A stretch of 64,000 nt of DNA. Origin: Paenibacillus harenae DSM 16969. Its GTDB lineage: Bacteria > Bacillota > Bacilli > Paenibacillales > Paenibacillaceae. How positions within the stretch are numbered: position 1 is the first letter of the stretch; the number at the start of each line of letters is the position of its first letter. A model generated the notes under the pieces. That model did no database searches, was not told the origin of the DNA, and was given only the letters and a program-made list of their open reading frames with translations. Location of the stretch: assembly GCF_000422465.1 (NCBI RefSeq), contig NZ_AULV01000018.1, positions 113,922 to 177,921 on the forward strand, given 5' to 3'. Shown here piece after piece: positions 43,641 through 52,470 of this stretch. The position numbers were made by a program, and so were the translations under genes.

Positions 43641-43830
43641 CCTGCTATTTTGTCGGTATGACGGCTGCTTCCCCATCCAGCAGGAAAAACTCCCTCTATA
43701 TCGACCCGTTTAGACTGATACGCCTAATAATGACCGAATTAGAGGGAGAAATTCCAGTTAGAATTCTTCTAAACCAGCTTCCAGGCCATTTAGTGGAAGG
43801 AATTCCCTTTGATTTTGAAATTACGGCACT
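43626..43830 (+). repeat. Four degenerate units with GGA-TCC palindromes, about 50-64 bases apart
   Basis: Short imperfect palindromes recur at about 43629, 43682, 43744 and 43797: GGAAATCC, GGAAAAACTCC, GGAGAAATTCC and GGAAGGAATTCC, each followed by a T-rich stretch. In addition CTCCCTCTA (near 43691) is the complement of TAGAGGGAG (near 43740). The units are too divergent for a CRISPR. They may be old intergenic repeats. Confidence 0.4.
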
Positions 43831-43839
43831 CACGATCTC

Positions 43840-43872
43840 ATCCACAATCCTAAATGATTGTGGATTTTTTTT
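43840..43872 (+). terminator. Terminator of locus 3
   Basis: ATCCACAATC pairs perfectly with GATTGTGGAT around a 6-base loop, followed by seven or more Ts. It lies 320 bases after the glycosidase stop. Confidence 0.92.
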
Positions 43873-43917
43873 ACTTTACGGATAATAATAAAAATCTGTC
43901 AGGTAATAGAAACTTTA

Positions 43918-43986
43918 GGGCGGGGCGTAGAGAGAGCTAATTGTTCTGGAGCAATGAAGTGCTCGCTTATTGCACAAAATGGGAGG
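43918..43986 (+). repeat. Remnant of the palindromic element, left half, forming a 5' leader
   Basis: CGGGGCGTAGAGAGAGC, TTGTTCTGGAGCAATGAAGTG and CTCGCTTATTGCA match the left halves of copies 1 and 2. The small hairpin of the family is kept with changed bases (TTG/CAA in place of CGTT/AACG). It runs up to the GGGAGG ribosome site of the regulator gene, so old element sequence now forms that leader. Confidence 0.55.
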
Positions 43987-43993
43987 AATTCAG

Positions 43994-45655
43994 GTGTATA
44001 AGGTGCTGTTGGTGGATGATGAGACCGATGTGCGGGACGGGCTCGTCCAGGAAATCGATTGGAAGGCCTGCGGCTTTACGGTCGCCGGTACGGCCGAGAA
44101 CGGGAAAGAGGCCATGGAGCTGGCGGACCGGCTCGAGCTGGACGTCGTCATTACGGATATCAGCATGCCGTTCAAAGACGGGCTTCAGCTGTCCGAGTGG
44201 CTGAGGGCTCATTATCCGCTGGTGAAGATTGTGATCCTGACCGGCTATGACGAGTTCGATTATGCCCGCCAGGCGATCCGGCTCAGCGTCGACGAATATT
44301 TGCTGAAGCCGTTCTCCGCGGACAGCTTCACAGAGCTGCTGCTGAAGATCCGGCAAAAAATCGAAGCCGAGGTAGCCGAGCGCGAAGACGTCCGGCAGCT
44401 GAAGGAGCATTACCGGACCAGCCTGCCGCTGCTTCGCGAAACCTTCCTCGCCTCCTTGCTGAACCGCAAGCTGCCGAAGAGCAAGATCGAAGAAAAAGCG
44501 ATGAATTACGGTCTTCATCTCTCCGGTTCAACCTATGCGGTGGCCGTCATTGCGCTTCACGCGCCCGAGGAGGTTGAACAGGCGGAAATCGATCACTCGC
44601 TGCGTTACTCCGGTGATCTCGATTTGATGCTGCATGCGATGTTGAATATTGCCAAAGAGATCTGGGACCTAAATCAACTTGGAAGCGCTTTTATCCATCA
44701 GGACGGCATCGCGCTGCTGGCGATCGGCGACGATAACCGGGAAGAGGCTTGGTTCCGACGCGTGCAGGAGACGCTCGATAATATTCTGAAGAGCATCGTT
44801 CACTACTTGAAGCTGCCGGTGACGATTGGCGTAGGGTCGGTCGTGACGGATATCGCGGACGTGAAATATTCGTACGGGGATGCGCTGCTCGCGCTGGATT
44901 ACCGGCTCGTGCTGGGCTCGGAGAAGGTGATTTTCATTCATGACGTAGAGGATCGCCGATACGAGAAGCTCCGCTTCGACGAGCTGAAGGAGCAGGCGCT
45001 GACCCGCAGCCTGAAGGTAGGGACGGCGGAGGAGCTCGGCGAAGCGGTCGATGATATTTTCCACGGGCTGTACGAATCTGCTTTTGCTTATAGCGATATT
45101 CAAGTGTATCTGCTGGAAGTGGTCACGACCGTGATGCGCACGGCCAAGGATGCCGACATTAACCTGGATGAGCTGTTCGGCGCGGGTTTCCAGCTGCATG
45201 CGGAAATATTTAAATTTTCGGGCATGCAGGAGGCGCAGCGGTGGTTCCAGGATCTGTGCCTTCGCATTATGAAGCATATCGCAAGCAAGCGGCAGCATTC
45301 GTACAAAGACATCGTGGAGAAGGCGATTCACTATACGAAGGAGCATTACGGCGATCCGGATATTTCGATTCAGAGGCTCTGCTCCCATCTTCATATCAGT
45401 ACCGGTTACTTCAGCGGCGTCTTCAAGAAGGAGGTCAAATTGACGTTTGTGCAGTATTTGATGCATATCCGGATGGAGGCCGCCAAGGAGCTGCTGCGGG
45501 CGTCGGAGCTGAAAGCTTTTGAAATCGCGGAGCGCGTCGGCTTCGCCGATCCGAATTATTTCAGCTTCTGCTTCAAGAAGCAGGTCGGCATATCGCCGAA
45601 GGAGTACCGCAGCCGCGTTCTGTCCGACGCGGGGGAGGAGGCACGCGATTCATGA
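43994..45655 (+). CDS. Response regulator, YesN type (galactose/Mgl locus)
   Basis: AraC-type activator of the adjacent mgl genes, judged by position. The 553-residue protein has a receiver (KVLLVDDE, Asp55 in VITDISMP, Lys in EYLLKP) and a C-terminal AraC domain (DISIQRLCSHLHISTGYFSG and KAFEIAERVGFADPNYFSFC). The GTG at 43994 lies 7 bases after GGGAGG; an upstream ATG at 43970 would add 8 non-family residues. The stop overlaps the kinase start as ATGA. Direct repeats before mglB are its likely binding sites. Confidence 0.94.
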   Translation: MYKVLLVDDETDVRDGLVQEIDWKACGFTVAGTAENGKEAMELADRLELDVVITDISMPFKDGLQLSEWLRAHYPLVKIVILTGYDEFDYARQAIRLSVDEYLLKPFSADSFTELLLKIRQKIEAEVAEREDVRQLKEHYRTSLPLLRETFLASLLNRKLPKSKIEEKAMNYGLHLSGSTYAVAVIALHAPEEVEQAEIDHSLRYSGDLDLMLHAMLNIAKEIWDLNQLGSAFIHQDGIALLAIGDDNREEAWFRRVQETLDNILKSIVHYLKLPVTIGVGSVVTDIADVKYSYGDALLALDYRLVLGSEKVIFIHDVEDRRYEKLRFDELKEQALTRSLKVGTAEELGEAVDDIFHGLYESAFAYSDIQVYLLEVVTTVMRTAKDADINLDELFGAGFQLHAEIFKFSGMQEAQRWFQDLCLRIMKHIASKRQHSYKDIVEKAIHYTKEHYGDPDISIQRLCSHLHISTGYFSGVFKKEVKLTFVQYLMHIRMEAAKELLRASELKAFEIAERVGFADPNYFSFCFKKQVGISPKEYRSRVLSDAGEEARDS

Positions 45656-47511
45656 CGCTTTTCAGACGAAAGGTGACGCTGTCCGCCCTGAAGCGGTGGA
45701 TGGAAAGTCTGCGCGCAAGCAGCATCCAGTCGATTATTATGTGGTCGTTCTCGGTATTTATTCTCATCATCGTTGTTCTTGTCGCAGTACTGCTATACAA
45801 CAAGTTCTCGCGTACCGCGGAGCAAAACGTATTTCTGAGCACGCAGCAAATCGTCGATCAGGTCAGCTATAATCTCGAGGATTACGTGGACGGCATGGCG
45901 CAGCTGTATCAGGCGATTGAAGAAAATATGCTGGCAGAGGGCCAGTGGGACGATGATCAAGTTACGGAGCAGCTGGATACGATTATGAGCAGCCGCGACG
46001 ATCTGGTGTCGATTGCGCTGTTCGACGGGAGTGGAAAGCTGCTTAGGAATCACCCAACGCTGCCGGTCAGGGAGAGCGCCCGGGTATCGGAGCAGAGCTG
46101 GTTTCATTCCGCCATGCGGGTGCCGGATCATCTCAGCTTCTCGCTGCCGCATGTCCAGAATTTATATGACGGCACTTACATTTGGGTTGTGTCTATGAGC
46201 AAGGGAATTACGGTTATCCATGAAGGGAGACCGGTGAACGTTGTCCTCCTCGTAGATATCAACTTCAAGAAGATCGACGAGCTCAGCAGCCGGATCAGCC
46301 TCGGCAAGCGGGGCTATGTCTATATTATCGACGAAGGCGCAGGCAATATCGTATACCATCCGCAGCAGCAGCTGATCTATATGGGGCTGAGGAATGAAAG
46401 CGTCGAGAAAGCGTTAACCTCATCGGACAGCTATATGGATGAATCGTCCGGGGTGAAGCGGCTGAATACGGTGAAGTCCGTCGTCAATATCGGCTGGAAG
46501 GTTGTCGGCGTTTCTTATTTGGATGAAATCATGACGACCCGCGAGGAAGTGAACCGTTACTTGGTTCAGGTCGTTGCGGTCGTGTTGGTGCTCTCGGTTC
46601 TGATCTCCATCCTGCTCGCAGCGGTGCTAACCCGGCCGATCAGGCGGATGGGGAAATCGATGAAGGCGGTCGAACGCGGCGATTTCAACGTCGAGCTGCC
46701 GATGAGAGGGCCACTGGAAGTCGTTCAGCTGTCCAGCCGCTTCAATCTCATGCTCGATAAGATCAGGCAGTTAATGAAACAAATTATCGTCGAGCAGGAG
46801 TCGAAACGGAAATATGAGCTGGAGGCGCTGCAGGCGCAGATTAACCCTCATTTTCTGTATAACACGTTGAACTCGGTGGTCCGGATGGTCGGAATGAGCA
46901 AGAACGAAGAGGTGATCACGATGATTACGTCCTTGTCGAAGCTGTTCCGCATCAGTTTAAGCAAAGGGAAGACGTCGATTACGGTAAGCGAGGAGCTGGA
47001 GCATGCCCGGCATTATTTGACGATTCAGCAGATGCGGTTTAAGAAAAAATTTGATTTTACAATCGAGGCGGAGGAAGAGGCGTTAACCTGCTACACGCTA
47101 AAGCTTGTCCTGCAGCCGCTCATTGAAAATGCGATCGTACACGGAATTGAGTTCATGGTGGATGAGGGCTGGATTCGGATCCGCGCCTTCGTGAAGGAGG
47201 ATCTGCTGGTGCTGGAGGTCGAGGATAACGGCGTAGGCATGTCGCCGCAGAAGCTGAAGAGCATATTGGCGGAGATGAATGCCGGAGGGGACAATGCTGC
47301 CGGACATGCCGGTGACAGCGGCACGGGCGCAGGTTCACGGGCAGGTTCCGGCTCAGGTGTAGCCGTCCGGAACGTGCATGATCGAATAAGGCTTTATTAT
47401 GGCGCCCAGTATGGCTTGACCTATGAAAGCGAACAGGAAGAAGGAACGACGGTCCGCGTATATATGCCGGTTATGCGGCAAAGTATGGAGGAGGCTGGGC
47501 ATGGTGAATAA
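45652..47511 (+). CDS. Sensor histidine kinase, YesM/LytS type (galactose/Mgl locus)
   Basis: Phosphorylates the regulator just upstream. The 619-residue protein has a first membrane segment (SIIMWSFSVFILIIVVLVAV), an outside dCache-like domain (GKRGYVYIIDEGAGNIVYHP), a second membrane segment (VVAVVLVLSVLISILLAAVL), HAMP, the histidine box QINPHFLYNTLN, and ATPase motifs (IENAIVHGIE, DNGVGMS). Residues 544-569, in the ATP lid, are a Gly/Ala/Ser-rich insertion (for example DSGTGAGSRAGSGSG) absent from the other four kinases here. The last 11 bases overlap an extra binding-protein gene, the probable sensing partner. Confidence 0.93.
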   Translation: MTLFRRKVTLSALKRWMESLRASSIQSIIMWSFSVFILIIVVLVAVLLYNKFSRTAEQNVFLSTQQIVDQVSYNLEDYVDGMAQLYQAIEENMLAEGQWDDDQVTEQLDTIMSSRDDLVSIALFDGSGKLLRNHPTLPVRESARVSEQSWFHSAMRVPDHLSFSLPHVQNLYDGTYIWVVSMSKGITVIHEGRPVNVVLLVDINFKKIDELSSRISLGKRGYVYIIDEGAGNIVYHPQQQLIYMGLRNESVEKALTSSDSYMDESSGVKRLNTVKSVVNIGWKVVGVSYLDEIMTTREEVNRYLVQVVAVVLVLSVLISILLAAVLTRPIRRMGKSMKAVERGDFNVELPMRGPLEVVQLSSRFNLMLDKIRQLMKQIIVEQESKRKYELEALQAQINPHFLYNTLNSVVRMVGMSKNEEVITMITSLSKLFRISLSKGKTSITVSEELEHARHYLTIQQMRFKKKFDFTIEAEEEALTCYTLKLVLQPLIENAIVHGIEFMVDEGWIRIRAFVKEDLLVLEVEDNGVGMSPQKLKSILAEMNAGGDNAAGHAGDSGTGAGSRAGSGSGVAVRNVHDRIRLYYGAQYGLTYESEQEEGTTVRVYMPVMRQSMEEAGHGE

Positions 47512-48493
47512 ATCTCGTACTTGTCTAAAAAGATTCGTGTTAATCGCGGCGGCCTCTCTGCTCGCTGCGGCGGCGCTTGCCTCTTGCACATCCCCCGAGC
47601 TCGGAGATGCGGAAGAAGCAGCGCTCCGCATTGCGCTAGTCGCTCCCGTCCATGCCAGCGAGCAGGGCGATGCGATGCGGCTTGGCGCCGAAGCGGCGGT
47701 CAAGGAGTTCGGAGCGGAGCTGGAATATATCTCGTTCGAGCCCGATGAGGATGCGATAGAGCAGCTTCAAGCCGCGCTTGCTATTGTTGAGAACGGGGCC
47801 TCGGCGGTCTTGATCGATCCGGCGGACGAACGCGTGCTGACGGAGCTTGCCGGAAGAGCATCGGCCAAAGGAACGCCGATTGTCACCCTTAACGATGAAC
47901 GGACAGCCAAGGGCGTGCTCACTTCAGTATCGGCGGACAATGAGAAGGCCGGCCGGCAGGCGGGCGAGGCGATGGCGGAGCTGCTCGGCGGGAGCGGGAA
48001 TGTAGCGATCATCCGGTCGGATCGGAGCGACCCCGATCTGGAGCGGCGTGAAGCCGGAGCCCGGGCCGTTCTTGAGGAATATGCGGGTATTCAAATAACG
48101 GACAGCGCCGCATGCGGAAATCTGCGGGACGCCTGCTGGCAGGCCGCGAAGCAGCTGCTTGATCATGCCCGGTTGGACGGCGTGCTTGCCCTCGAGGCAT
48201 CGGCCTCGCTGGGATTATCGGATGAAGTGAGAAGGCGCGGCGAGCAGGGGAAGCTGAAGATCGTCACGTTCGGCAGCGAAATGGATCAGCTCGAGCTTCT
48301 TCAGGAAGGCGTTCTTCATCAATTAGTCGTGCTGAACGCCTTCAGCACCGGGTATCTTGGCGTGAAGCAGGCGGTTGCGCTGTTGTCCGGGGAGCGGGTC
48401 GACAAATCGATCCTGCTGGAAACGAATGTCATCGACGCGGACAATATGTTCTGGATGAATAATCAGAAGACGCTGTTCCCGTTTGTGAAATAA
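47501..48493 (+). CDS. Sensor-associated sugar-binding lipoprotein (periplasmic-binding-protein type)
   Basis: Probably binds a sugar outside the cell and signals through the kinase encoded just before it, as XylFII does with LytS in clostridia. The 330-residue protein has a lipoprotein signal peptide ending LASC and a type 1 binding-protein fold of the LacI/RbsB superfamily (LRIALVAPVHASEQGDAMRL, GASAVLIDPADERVLTELAG, then VSADNEKAGRQAGEAM and NVAIIRSDRSDPD). The ATG at 47501 follows GGAGGAGGC. It overlaps the kinase gene, not the transporter genes, and a separate mglB follows, which argues for a sensing rather than transport role. Confidence 0.82.
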   Translation: MVNKSRTCLKRFVLIAAASLLAAAALASCTSPELGDAEEAALRIALVAPVHASEQGDAMRLGAEAAVKEFGAELEYISFEPDEDAIEQLQAALAIVENGASAVLIDPADERVLTELAGRASAKGTPIVTLNDERTAKGVLTSVSADNEKAGRQAGEAMAELLGGSGNVAIIRSDRSDPDLERREAGARAVLEEYAGIQITDSAACGNLRDACWQAAKQLLDHARLDGVLALEASASLGLSDEVRRRGEQGKLKIVTFGSEMDQLELLQEGVLHQLVVLNAFSTGYLGVKQAVALLSGERVDKSILLETNVIDADNMFWMNNQKTLFPFVK

Positions 48494-48545
48494 ACGGGAT
48501 TGTGCCGCCGCAAATCGGTTGAACAGCCGTTTTACACGGTAACTG

Positions 48546-48609
48546 ATGAGAATTTTGATAGAAAGCATGAGAATATTGAATTCGAATGAGGCCGGCAATC
48601 CTTCATAAT
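48546..48609 (+). promoter_or_regulatory. Promoter of mglBAC with direct-repeat regulator boxes
   Basis: ATGAGAATTTTGA (48546-48558) and ATGAGAATATTGA (48567-48579) are direct repeats 21 bases apart, exactly two DNA turns. A -10 candidate CATAAT lies at 48604-48609, so the nearer repeat ends at the edge of the -35 region, the normal place for an AraC-type activator. No -35 consensus is seen. Confidence 0.6.
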
Positions 48610-48684
48610 AACAGTAGACGCTTAAGCGCGGCGGCGAGCTGCGAATGAGCGGAAACCGAAAGTAATCTGGGAGGTCTATACAAG

Positions 48685-49734
48685 ATGAAAAAGAAATGGT
48701 TGCTTGTGCTTATGACAGGAATTATGCTGACGGCTGCGGCTTGCGGCAACAACAGCGGCGGCAGCAATAGCGGAAGTAACGGGGAAGCCTCGAATACAAA
48801 CGGAACGCCGCAGGTCGGAGTAGCGATTTATAAATTTGACGATACGTTCATGACCGGCGTAAGAAACGCGATGTCGGATTCGGCGGAAGGCAAAGCGAAG
48901 CTGGATATCGTAGACAGCCAGAATGCGCAGCCGACGCAGAACGAAAAAGTCGATCTGTTCATCTCGAAGAAATATGATGCGTTGATCATTAACCCGGTTG
49001 ACCGTACGGCTGCGGGCGTTATCATCGACAAAGCGAAGGGCGCCGACACTCCGGTCGTCTTCCTGAACCGCGAGCCGATTGCCGAAGACATGAATAAATG
49101 GGACAAAGTATTCTATGTAGGCGCGAAAGCGGAAGAGTCCGGCACGATTTCCGGCCAGCTGATCGTAGACTACTGGAAAGCGAATCCGGCCGCGGATAAG
49201 AACGGAGACGGCAAGCTTCAATACGTTATGCTGACAGGCGAGCCGGGACATCAGGACGCAGAGCTGCGCACGAAATTCTCCGTTCAGGCAATCCAGGACG
49301 CAGGCATCGAAGTGGAGGCGCTGGCTGAAGATACGGCAATGTGGGATCGTGTAAAAGGCCAAGAAAAAATGCAAACCTTCCTTGCGTCAAACGGCGACAA
49401 AATCGAAGCGGTTCTAGCGAACAATGACGACATGGCGCTCGGCGCGATCGAAGCATTGAAAGCGGCGGGCTACTTCTCGGGCGACAAATATATGCCGGTT
49501 GTCGGCGTTGACGCAACGGCTCCGGCGATCCAAGCGCTGCAGGACGGCACGATGCTTGGAACGGTCCTTAACGACGCGAAGAACCAAGGCGCTGCTTCGG
49601 TAGCGATTGCGGCTGCGCTCGCAAAAGGCGAAACGCCAACGAAAGATAACACCGGCTTTGATATCACGGACGGCAAATACGTGTGGATCGCGTACAAGAA
49701 AATCACCAAAGAAAACGCAGCCGACGCGCAATAG
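48685..49734 (+). CDS. mglB: Galactose/methyl-galactoside-binding lipoprotein MglB
   Basis: Captures galactose or glucose for the MglAC importer, and perhaps for chemotaxis. The 349-residue protein has a lipoprotein signal peptide ending TAAAC, then the galactose-binding fold (VGVAIYKFDDTFMTGVRNAM, ALIINPVDR, PVVFLNREP). The EF-hand-like calcium loop DKNGDGKLQY near residue 170, with HQDAE downstream, is the hallmark of the galactose-binding subgroup. AAGTAATCTGGGAGG lies before the ATG. A G-U stem-loop follows the gene. Confidence 0.93.
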   Translation: MKKKWLLVLMTGIMLTAAACGNNSGGSNSGSNGEASNTNGTPQVGVAIYKFDDTFMTGVRNAMSDSAEGKAKLDIVDSQNAQPTQNEKVDLFISKKYDALIINPVDRTAAGVIIDKAKGADTPVVFLNREPIAEDMNKWDKVFYVGAKAEESGTISGQLIVDYWKANPAADKNGDGKLQYVMLTGEPGHQDAELRTKFSVQAIQDAGIEVEALAEDTAMWDRVKGQEKMQTFLASNGDKIEAVLANNDDMALGAIEALKAAGYFSGDKYMPVVGVDATAPAIQALQDGTMLGTVLNDAKNQGAASVAIAAALAKGETPTKDNTGFDITDGKYVWIAYKKITKENAADAQ

Positions 49735-49747
49735 ATTTGTTAGGGAG

Positions 49748-49783
49748 TGAGGGGCAGCGGCATGTAAGTGGCGTTGTCCCTCA
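49748..49783 (+). promoter_or_regulatory. Stem-loop between mglB and mglA
   Basis: TGAGGGGCAGCG pairs with CGTTGTCCCTCA with two G-U wobbles around a 12-base loop. There is no T run after it. It probably holds mglB mRNA above mglAC. Confidence 0.65.
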
Positions 49784-49806
49784 TCCAGTTTAGGAGGGAA
49801 GATGGA

Positions 49807-51363
49807 ATGGCGGAGCAAAACGTACTGGAAATGCGGGGAATTTCAAAAGCCTTTCCTGGCGTACAGGCGCTAAAAGACGTAACGCTTAAGGTAAAGCCGG
49901 GAACCGTTCATGCGCTTATGGGCGAGAACGGCGCGGGCAAATCGACTTTGATGAAATGCTTATTCGGCATCTATAAGCCGGATGAAGGCGAAATTTTTAT
50001 AAACGGAAGCAAGACGGCGATCAACAACTCGAAAGATGCGCTAAACAGCGGTATTTCTATGATTCATCAGGAGCTGCATCCGGTTCCGCACCGGAATGTC
50101 ATGGAGAATATATGGCTTGGCCGATTTCCGATGTTCGGCTATGGGCCCTTCAAGCTTGTTAATGAAAAGCGAATGTATGAGGATACGCTGGAATTATTCC
50201 GCGACCTTGAGATTGATATAAATCCGCGGGCAAGAACGGGCTCGCTATCGGTATCGAAGATCCAGTCGCTCGAAATCGTGAAGGCGGTTTCGTTCAACTC
50301 GAAGGTGATCGTGATGGATGAACCGACATCCTCCCTGACCGGCAATGAAGTCGAGCAGCTGTTCGGCATCATTAACCGGCTGCGCAAGCGCGGGGTATCG
50401 ATCATTTACATTTCTCACAAAATGGAAGAAATTTTGCGGATTTCCGACGAAGTGACGATTATGCGGGACGGAAAATATATCGGCACTTGGCCGTCCGCCG
50501 AGCTGACAACCGATCTCATCATCACGCGGATGGTCGGCCGGGATTTGACGGAGCGGTTCCCGGAGCGCACCAATGTGCCGGGGAACACGCTTCTGAAGGT
50601 GGAGAAGCTGTCCTCGCCGAATCCGAAGTCCTTCCAGGACGTGTCCTTCGAGCTTCGGCGCGGAGAAATTCTCGGCTTGGGCGGACTCGTAGGCGCTCAG
50701 CGGACAGAGCTCGTCGAGGCGCTGTTCGGACTGCGGAGCGTGGCATCGGGCTCTATCTCGATCGATGGGAAGCCGGTTAAGATCAAATCGCCGTCCGACG
50801 CGAAGAAGCATAATATCGCGCTTCTGACGGAGGAGAGACGGGTAACGGGTATCTTCCCGGTGCTGTCGGTCTACGAGAATACGATTATCGCCAATCTGGG
50901 CCGTTATCAGAATAAGGCGGGCCTGCTGAACGAACGCAAGGGCAAAGAGGAAGCCGCGTTGAACGTCGAGAAACTGCGGACGAAGACGCCTTCGGTCAAT
51001 ACGCAGATTCGCAATCTGTCGGGCGGCAACCAGCAGAAGGTTCTGCTCGCTCGCTGGCTGCTCACGGAACCGGAAATTTTGCTGCTGGATGAACCTACCC
51101 GGGGGATCGACGTCGGTGCCAAATATGAAATTTATACGATTATTACCGAGCTGGCCAAGCAAGGAAAGAGCATTATAATGATTTCCTCTGAAATGCCGGA
51201 GCTGCTAGGCATGTCCGACCGGATTATGGTGATGAGCGAAGGCCGCATGACAGGCATAGTGGAAGGCAAGCAGGCAACAGAGCAGGAGATCATGCGCCTG
51301 GCCGCGCAGCAGCGGTCGGTTGAATCAGGAGGGAATAAAAATGAATTTGCAAGCACTGTTTAA
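49807..51363 (+). CDS. mglA: Galactose/methyl-galactoside importer ATPase MglA
   Basis: The 518-residue ATPase has two fused nucleotide-binding domains, as in RbsA/MglA. The first has a full Walker A (GENGAGKST), Walker B (VIVMDEPTS) and the usual degenerate signature (SVSKIQSLEI). The second has a degenerate Walker A (GLVGAQRTE), signature LSGGNQQKV and Walker B ILLLDEPTRGIDVG. The ATG at 49807 follows AGGAGGG by 7 bases. Its last 23 bases overlap mglC. Confidence 0.95.
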   Translation: MAEQNVLEMRGISKAFPGVQALKDVTLKVKPGTVHALMGENGAGKSTLMKCLFGIYKPDEGEIFINGSKTAINNSKDALNSGISMIHQELHPVPHRNVMENIWLGRFPMFGYGPFKLVNEKRMYEDTLELFRDLEIDINPRARTGSLSVSKIQSLEIVKAVSFNSKVIVMDEPTSSLTGNEVEQLFGIINRLRKRGVSIIYISHKMEEILRISDEVTIMRDGKYIGTWPSAELTTDLIITRMVGRDLTERFPERTNVPGNTLLKVEKLSSPNPKSFQDVSFELRRGEILGLGGLVGAQRTELVEALFGLRSVASGSISIDGKPVKIKSPSDAKKHNIALLTEERRVTGIFPVLSVYENTIIANLGRYQNKAGLLNERKGKEEAALNVEKLRTKTPSVNTQIRNLSGGNQQKVLLARWLLTEPEILLLDEPTRGIDVGAKYEIYTIITELAKQGKSIIMISSEMPELLGMSDRIMVMSEGRMTGIVEGKQATEQEIMRLAAQQRSVESGGNKNEFASTV

Positions 51364-52360
51364 AGTAAAAGATTATTTGGCGCAGCGGGCCATCTTCGTC
51401 GTATTGGTCCTGCTCGTTATTGGTATCGCGATTGCGGACCCGAACTTTTTAGCTTTTTCCACACTGCGGGATATTATGCAGCAATCGTCCACGAGGCTGA
51501 TTATCGCGCTGGGCGCGGCATTCATCTTGATCACGGGCGGTACCGACTTGTCCTCCGGGCGAGTCGTCGGCCTGACGGCCGTCATCTCGGCTTCGATGCT
51601 TCAGATTGATACTTATGCAAGCAAGTTTTTTCCCGATCTTCCGCATTTATGGGTAGGACTTCCCATTATTGTCGGGATTGTCGTCGGCCTTCTCGTCGGC
51701 CTGGTGAACGGTCTGATCGTAGCGAAGCTTCACGTGCCGCCTTTTATCGCGACGCTTGGAACAATGGTCGGCATTTACGGGCTTAACTCCCTCTACTTCG
51801 ATATGGAGCCGAACCAATCGCAGCCGATCGGCGGCCTTCGTCCGGACTTTACGAAGTGGGGCTCCGGCTTTATCGATCTGGGCGGCGGTTACACCATCCC
51901 GTATATCGTCATTATCGCGGTAGTTGTCGCGCTCATCTGCTGGGTTGTTTTCAACAAAACGCGTCTTGGCAAAAACATGTACGCCATCGGCGGCAACGTT
52001 CAGGCTGCGCATGTATCGGGTATTAACGTAGCCCGCAACCTTATCCTTATCTACGCGATTTCCGGCGCGCTTTACGGTCTTGCCGGCGTAATGGAAGCGG
52101 CGCGGACCGGCGGAGCGACGAACAACTACGGCAATATGTACGAGCTTGATGCGATCGCAGCCTGCGTTGTCGGCGGCGTATCGACGGCCGGCGGCGTCGG
52201 TACCGTACCGGGCGTTGCGGCGGGCGTTCTGATCTTCGGCGTTATCAACTACGGCTTGACTTATATCGGCGTCAGTCCATATTGGCAGCTTATTATTAAA
52301 GGTCTAATTATTGTTGCTGCGGTTGCCTTCGACATCCGCAAATATATGGCTAAAAAATAA
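51341..52360 (+). CDS. mglC: Galactose/methyl-galactoside importer permease MglC
   Basis: The 339-residue membrane subunit has about eight to ten hydrophobic segments and family motifs (GAAFILITGGTDLSSGRVVG, VPPFIATLGTMVG, YAIGGNVQAAHVSGI, ARTGGATNNYGNMYELDAIA). The ATG at 51341 follows AGGAGGG by about 8 bases and overlaps mglA by 23 bases. It ends the mgl operon; a terminator follows. Confidence 0.95.
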   Translation: MNLQALFKVKDYLAQRAIFVVLVLLVIGIAIADPNFLAFSTLRDIMQQSSTRLIIALGAAFILITGGTDLSSGRVVGLTAVISASMLQIDTYASKFFPDLPHLWVGLPIIVGIVVGLLVGLVNGLIVAKLHVPPFIATLGTMVGIYGLNSLYFDMEPNQSQPIGGLRPDFTKWGSGFIDLGGGYTIPYIVIIAVVVALICWVVFNKTRLGKNMYAIGGNVQAAHVSGINVARNLILIYAISGALYGLAGVMEAARTGGATNNYGNMYELDAIAACVVGGVSTAGGVGTVPGVAAGVLIFGVINYGLTYIGVSPYWQLIIKGLIIVAAVAFDIRKYMAKK

Positions 52361-52407
52361 TTGAAAAACAGCAATGATATGAATAATTAATTCGGTTAAT
52401 AATCAAG

Positions 52408-52446
52408 CAAGGGCCGCAGGTATGATCTGGCGGCCTTTGTTTTTTA
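52408..52446 (+). terminator. Terminator of the mgl operon
   Basis: CAAGGGCCGC pairs with GCGGCCTTTG (one G-T wobble) around a 12-base loop, followed by a T run. It lies 25 bases before the chemoreceptor start. Confidence 0.88.
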
Positions 52447-52470
52447 TGAACAGATGGGGGAGACTTGGTT

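Noticed and set aside
43626..43830. Possible CRISPR array
   Set aside because: The repeat units differ too much, spacing is uneven, and no cas gene is near.
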